Below, in pieces: positions 5,873-8,793 of a stretch of 8,793 nt of DNA (positions are counted from its first letter, which is position 1; each line of letters begins with the position of its first letter). The notes under the pieces were generated by a model that saw only the letters and a program-made list of their open reading frames with translations, had not been told where the DNA came from and made no database searches. The position numbers and the translations under genes are program-made. Where the stretch lies: assembly GCA_005882235.1 (NCBI GenBank), contig VBCT01000061.1, positions 1 to 8,793 on the forward strand, given 5' to 3'. Source of the DNA: Betaproteobacteria bacterium (GTDB lineage: Bacteria > Pseudomonadota > Gammaproteobacteria > Burkholderiales > SG8-39).

Positions 5873-7108
5873 TCAACGGACCGGCTGCCCGCGGTCCACG
5901 GCCGCGCCGCGCAGGACTACCGCCGAGATGCGTCGCGTGTTGGTGATGTCGTCCAAGGGGTTTGCGTCGAGCACGATAAAGTCGGCGCTCTTGCCGGCTT
6001 GCAGCGTGCCCGCGTCGGCGATCCGCAGATACTCGGCCGAGTTGCGCGTCGCCGCCACGATGACCTGCATCGGCGTCATCCCGGCAAGCACCATGTCCTG
6101 CATCTCTTCGTGCGGACCCCACGGCCGGTTGCCGTCGCTTCCGAGCACAATGCGCGCGCCCGCCGCATTGAGCCGCGCCAGGTTGCGCGCCTGAATTCCG
6201 AAAAAGGCCTGCGCCGCCGGCCGATCGGTGTTGGCTGCCTCGAGCTTCGCGAGCTCCTCGGCAGGAAGGCCCGTCCGCAGCCAGCTCAGGTCCACCTTCA
6301 CGCCCCGGTCCGGCAGGTTCGGCGTGAGGATCAGGTTCGGACGCTGCTTGAACATCGCCACCAGCTCGTCGTCGATATCCTTGTCGCGAATTCCGTGCGC
6401 GAGCGCGTCGACTCCGGCGCGGATGAGCCCCTTCGCGTCTTCGAGATCGAAGAGGTGCGCGGTGACCCGCAGCCCGCGCTTGTGCGCCTCGTCGATGACG
6501 GCGCCGTACATTTCCGGGGTCAGCTTCTTGTACTTGCCGTCCCGGTTGTCAACCCAGATCTTGACGATGTCGACCTTGTGCGCCGCTGCCTCCTCCACCG
6601 CCTTGCGGCCTTCCGCCACGGAGGTAATCCAGTACGGCGCGGTCGTACGCCCCGGCTCGGGCATCGTGATCCCGCGCCCGGCGCTGAGATACCGCGCGGC
6701 GCCGGGTATCGTCTGGCTGCGGATATCGAGCACGTCGTAGTTGTCGGTGCCCATGCTCAGCGCGGCACCCACGCCATAGTAGGCGCGCATTTTCAAGTCC
6801 CGCACGATCGCATCGCGCGTTGGGCTGAGATGGACGTGCGTGTCGATGATCATCGGCATCACGGTCTTGCCCACGAGGTTCACGCGGGTGGCACCAGAGG
6901 GCACGCGGACGTCCGCGGCCCTGCCCGCCTGAGCGATCTTCGTGCCGTCCACCATCAACGCCGCGTTCTCGATCACGCGCCCGTCACCTACGATTAGCCG
7001 TGCGCCTTCGAACGCGGTGACAGCCTGCGCGGCCGCCGGGAACGCGAATCCGGCAAGGACAGCAAGGACAACGATTGTGACGACTGCGACCACATTCACA
7101 CGGTGCAT
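5873..7108 (-). CDS. Secreted metal-dependent amidohydrolase
   Basis: Amidohydrolase-superfamily protein of 411 residues with an N-terminal signal peptide (about 1-28, VVAVVTIVVLAVLAGFAFPAAAQA), so it acts in the periplasm or outside. Visible features in order: the composite beta-domain start FEGARLIVGDGRVIENAALMVDGTKI, metal ligands His91 and His93 in IIDTHVHL, Lys183 in IVKIWVD (candidate carboxylated lysine bridging two metals), His218 in VTAHLFD, His238 in ALAHGIRD, and Asp325 in VLGSDGNRPWG. The C-terminal ATRNSAEYL and AGTLQAGKSADFIVLDANPLDDI close the domain. The set resembles imidazolonepropionase/prolidase-like subtype enzymes. The substrate cannot be read from sequence. In VMPMIIDTHVH, the usual PG before the metal motif is PM. 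ATG 7108 is chosen because GGAGG lies five bases upstream; ATGs at 7120 and 7123 precede this ribosome site. GC is high, unlike the two downstream genes. Confidence 0.9.
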   Translation of the reverse strand: MHRVNVVAVVTIVVLAVLAGFAFPAAAQAVTAFEGARLIVGDGRVIENAALMVDGTKIAQAGRAADVRVPSGATRVNLVGKTVMPMIIDTHVHLSPTRDAIVRDLKMRAYYGVGAALSMGTDNYDVLDIRSQTIPGAARYLSAGRGITMPEPGRTTAPYWITSVAEGRKAVEEAAAHKVDIVKIWVDNRDGKYKKLTPEMYGAVIDEAHKRGLRVTAHLFDLEDAKGLIRAGVDALAHGIRDKDIDDELVAMFKQRPNLILTPNLPDRGVKVDLSWLRTGLPAEELAKLEAANTDRPAAQAFFGIQARNLARLNAAGARIVLGSDGNRPWGPHEEMQDMVLAGMTPMQVIVAATRNSAEYLRIADAGTLQAGKSADFIVLDANPLDDITNTRRISAVVLRGAAVDRGQPVR

Positions 7109-7218
7109 CGGAACCTCCATCATGAAGTATGCGCTCTAACGTTCCCAGTAACCGGGCAGGCTACGCCCAAGCTTTTGATCCATCAAGCCGGCCTCCGTGG
7201 ATACCGGCGATTGCCCGA

Positions 7219-7914
7219 TCAGCGAGGCACGGTGCGCGCAATCACGAGGTTCTCGACTCGCGTCGCGCCTGCGCGCTTGAGCGCCCGTGCGAGCTCGTTC
7301 AAGGTCGCGCCGGTCGTCATGACATCGTCCAACACGGCGACGCTCGCTCCCGAGAGATCGAGCTTGCACAGGAACGCACCGCGCACGTTCTTCGCGCGCT
7401 CCTCGTAGGGGAGTTCGGTCTGCGGGAGCGTGTCCTTCACGCGCAGCACGCCGCGCGGCGCTATCGGTCTCCCCAGATTCCGCGCGAGACCGCGGGCGAT
7501 CTCGAGAGCCTGATTGAATCCGCGCTCGGCGAGGCGCTTGGGGTGCAGCGGCATCGGCAGGACCACGTCGACCTCGGGCAGCGGGCGGGACGCGAGGCTG
7601 CGGGCGAAGAAGCCCGCGAGCGCGAGCCGCGCACGATACTTGAGCGCCTGCACGAGCGTGTCGCACGGAAATTCGTAGCGCCACAATGCGAGCGTCGCGT
7701 CGAAGTGCGGGGGACGGTTGAGGCAGCTCCCGCACACCGCCGCGGCGGGACTGGGAAGGGCGCACCGGGGGCAAGATACGCCGAGCGCGGGCAATTCGCG
7801 GATACAAGCCGGGCAGAGCAGTTCCCGGCCGGCTTCCGCCCCGCAGAGCAGGCAGTCTTCCCCGGCCCAGGCATGGGCGCTTCTTGCGCAGCTGTTCAGT
7901 AGAGCGGATAGCAT
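7219..7914 (-). CDS. comF: ComF-family phosphoribosyltransferase-like protein
   Basis: ComF-family protein of 231 residues, linked in naturally competent bacteria to uptake and use of single-stranded DNA. The N-terminal half has four CxxC pairs (C21/C24, C34/C37, C48/C51, C61/C64), a probable double zinc ribbon. The C-terminal half is a type I phosphoribosyltransferase fold: VDVVLPMPLHPKRLAERGFNQA followed by VAVLDDVMTTGATLNELARAL, the PRPP-binding loop. I chose ATG 7914. The frame stays open to 8019, but the extra residues overlap bioB and its promoter and are not ComF-like. No strong Shine-Dalgarno is visible. It is divergent from bioB, an order I recall as common in betaproteobacteria. A 110-base spacer separates it from the amidohydrolase; that spacer shows no convincing promoter or terminator. 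Confidence 0.92.
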   Translation of the reverse strand: MLSALLNSCARSAHAWAGEDCLLCGAEAGRELLCPACIRELPALGVSCPRCALPSPAAAVCGSCLNRPPHFDATLALWRYEFPCDTLVQALKYRARLALAGFFARSLASRPLPEVDVVLPMPLHPKRLAERGFNQALEIARGLARNLGRPIAPRGVLRVKDTLPQTELPYEERAKNVRGAFLCKLDLSGASVAVLDDVMTTGATLNELARALKRAGATRVENLVIARTVPR

Positions 7915-7917
7915 TAT

Positions 7918-7946
7918 TTGACAACTCTGCAGCTTGCCCCGATGAT
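7918..7946 (+). promoter_or_regulatory. Sigma-70 promoter for bioB
   Basis: A perfect -35 TTGACA at 7918-7923 is followed after exactly 17 bases by GATGAT at 7941-7946 (4 of 6 matches to TATAAT). Transcription would begin near 7953, giving a leader of about 54 bases before the bioB ATG at 8007. I see no inverted repeat resembling a BirA operator here, so biotin control is not shown. The element begins just outside the comF start codon, so the divergent genes share this spacer. Confidence 0.55.
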
Positions 7947-8006
7947 CGTGCGGTGCAGATGATTCCTCATAACGGGCAAGCCGGCGCGGCGGTGCACGGC
8001 GGTCGA

Positions 8007-8793
8007 ATGGAAGACGCACCGCGCTGGACCCGTGCGAGCGTGGAGGCGCTCTTCGAGCTGCCCTTCAACGACCTTCTCCACCGCGCCCAGACCGTGCATC
8101 GCTTGCACTTCGACGCCAACGCCGTGCAACTGTCCACGCTCCTCTCGATCAAGACCGGAGGATGCCCTGAGGATTGCGCCTACTGCCCGCAATCGGCGCG
8201 CTACCGCACAGGGGTGGAAAACGAGCCGCTGCTTCCTCTCGGGACCGTGCTCGCAGCGGCACGCGCGGCGAAGCAGAATGGAGCCACGCGTTTTTGCATG
8301 GGAGCCGCCTGGCGCGGGCCCAAGCAGAAAGACATCGAACAGGTGGCGCAGAGGGTGCGCGCGGTAAAGGCGCTGGGACTCGAGACTTGCGCGACGCTCG
8401 GCCTCTTGCGCGAAGGCCAGGCGGAGGAGCTCAAGGCGGCGGGTCTCGACTATTACAACCACAACCTCGATACGGCCCCTGAGTTCTACGGCGAGATCAT
8501 CACCACGCGCACTTACGGCGACCGGCTCGGTACGCTGGCGCGGGTGCGCGGTGCCGGAATCAAGGTGTGCTGCGGGGGAATCGTGGGCATGGGCGAGTCG
8601 CGCGCGCAGCGCGCGGGCCTCATCGCCGCGCTCGCGAGCCTGGCCCCGCCGCCCGAATCGGTGCCGATCAACGACCTCGTTCATGTGAAAGGCACTCCGC
8701 TCGAGAGCGCACCGAAGCTCGACTGGACCGAGTTCGTGCGCACCATCGCCTGCGCCCGCATCACCATGCCGCGCAGCGCCGTGCGGCTCTCAG
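8007..8793 (+). CDS. bioB: Biotin synthase (3' end cut by window edge)
   Basis: Radical-SAM enzyme that inserts sulfur into dethiobiotin in the last step of biotin synthesis. I translated 262 codons; the gene continues past the right edge (family about 320-350 residues). The 4Fe-4S/SAM motif is C53-PEDC57-AYC60. The ligands of the sacrificial 2Fe-2S cluster are all present: Cys97 (TRFCMGAAW), Cys128 (LETCATLG), Cys188 (IKVCCGG) and Arg260. These numbers equal those of E. coli BioB when counting from ATG 8007, which supports that start. Also visible are YYNHNLDTAPEFY and PPESVPINDLVHVKGTPL. An in-frame ATG at 7959 would add 16 residues with no family match. The second cysteine at 189 replaces a serine in E. 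coli. Other bio genes may lie beyond the window. Confidence 0.96.
   Translation, partial: MEDAPRWTRASVEALFELPFNDLLHRAQTVHRLHFDANAVQLSTLLSIKTGGCPEDCAYCPQSARYRTGVENEPLLPLGTVLAAARAAKQNGATRFCMGAAWRGPKQKDIEQVAQRVRAVKALGLETCATLGLLREGQAEELKAAGLDYYNHNLDTAPEFYGEIITTRTYGDRLGTLARVRGAGIKVCCGGIVGMGESRAQRAGLIAALASLAPPPESVPINDLVHVKGTPLESAPKLDWTEFVRTIACARITMPRSAVRLS

Noticed and set aside
5999..6997. A 332-codon plus-strand frame
   Set aside because: Antisense to the amidohydrolase and rich in Arg/His; no recognisable domain.
7187..7208. Inverted repeat GCCGG / CCGGC after comF as a terminator
   Set aside because: Only a five-base stem with a 12-base loop and no T-tract on the minus strand.
7915..8019. N-terminal extension of comF by 35 residues
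   Set aside because: It would run into bioB and its promoter and does not resemble the ComF N-terminus.
7914..8684. A 256-codon minus-strand frame overlapping bioB
   Set aside because: Shadow of bioB, whose cluster-ligating cysteines and Arg260 are all in place on the plus strand.

Overview
The window is chromosomal DNA from a high-GC proteobacterium, most likely a betaproteobacterium. This rests on protein family resemblance and gene order, not on a database search. All genes are ordinary bacterial ORFs, tightly packed, and several are translationally coupled by overlapping stop and start codons. I see no RNA gene, IS element, CRISPR array or phage gene, and no gene-free stretch longer than about 110 bases.

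Left block (1-1782, minus strand): gpmA (phosphoglycerate mutase) followed by envC (murein hydrolase activator), which starts on a TTG overlapping the gpmA stop and runs off the left edge. Divergent from these, on the plus strand (1836-4798), is one compact operon: an ArsR-family regulator, a membrane-anchored rhodanese (yibN-like), grxC, secB, a periplasmic SH3 protein and gpsA. The order resembles enterobacterial gpmI-envC / yibN-grxC-secB-gpsA. Here the phosphoglycerate mutase slot holds the unrelated cofactor-dependent enzyme, a regulator leads the operon, and an SH3 gene is inserted before gpsA.

The most interesting part of that operon is its first gene. The ArsR protein lacks the classical metal-binding Cys-X-Cys but has two cysteines, C45 and C111, placed as in the persulfide sensors BigR, SqrR and YgaV. 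It is followed directly by a rhodanese and a glutaredoxin, which suggests sulfane-sulfur control of a redox and protein-export operon. Its promoter has a perfect TATAAT that would put transcription start about 2 bases before the ATG, so the mRNA is probably leaderless. At the other end, gpsA appears to start on CTG immediately after the in-frame TAG of the SH3 gene.

Middle block (4844-7108, minus strand): a secreted metal-dependent amidohydrolase, then a small glycine-rich membrane protein, then a lipoprotein whose C-terminal domain looks like a subtilase propeptide with no protease attached. The last two genes have clearly lower GC (about 52-60% in sampled stretches) than their neighbours (about 68-70%) and look like an accessory insertion.

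Right block (7219-8793): comF (minus) and bioB (plus, cut by the right edge) are divergent, with a good sigma-70 promoter for bioB between them.
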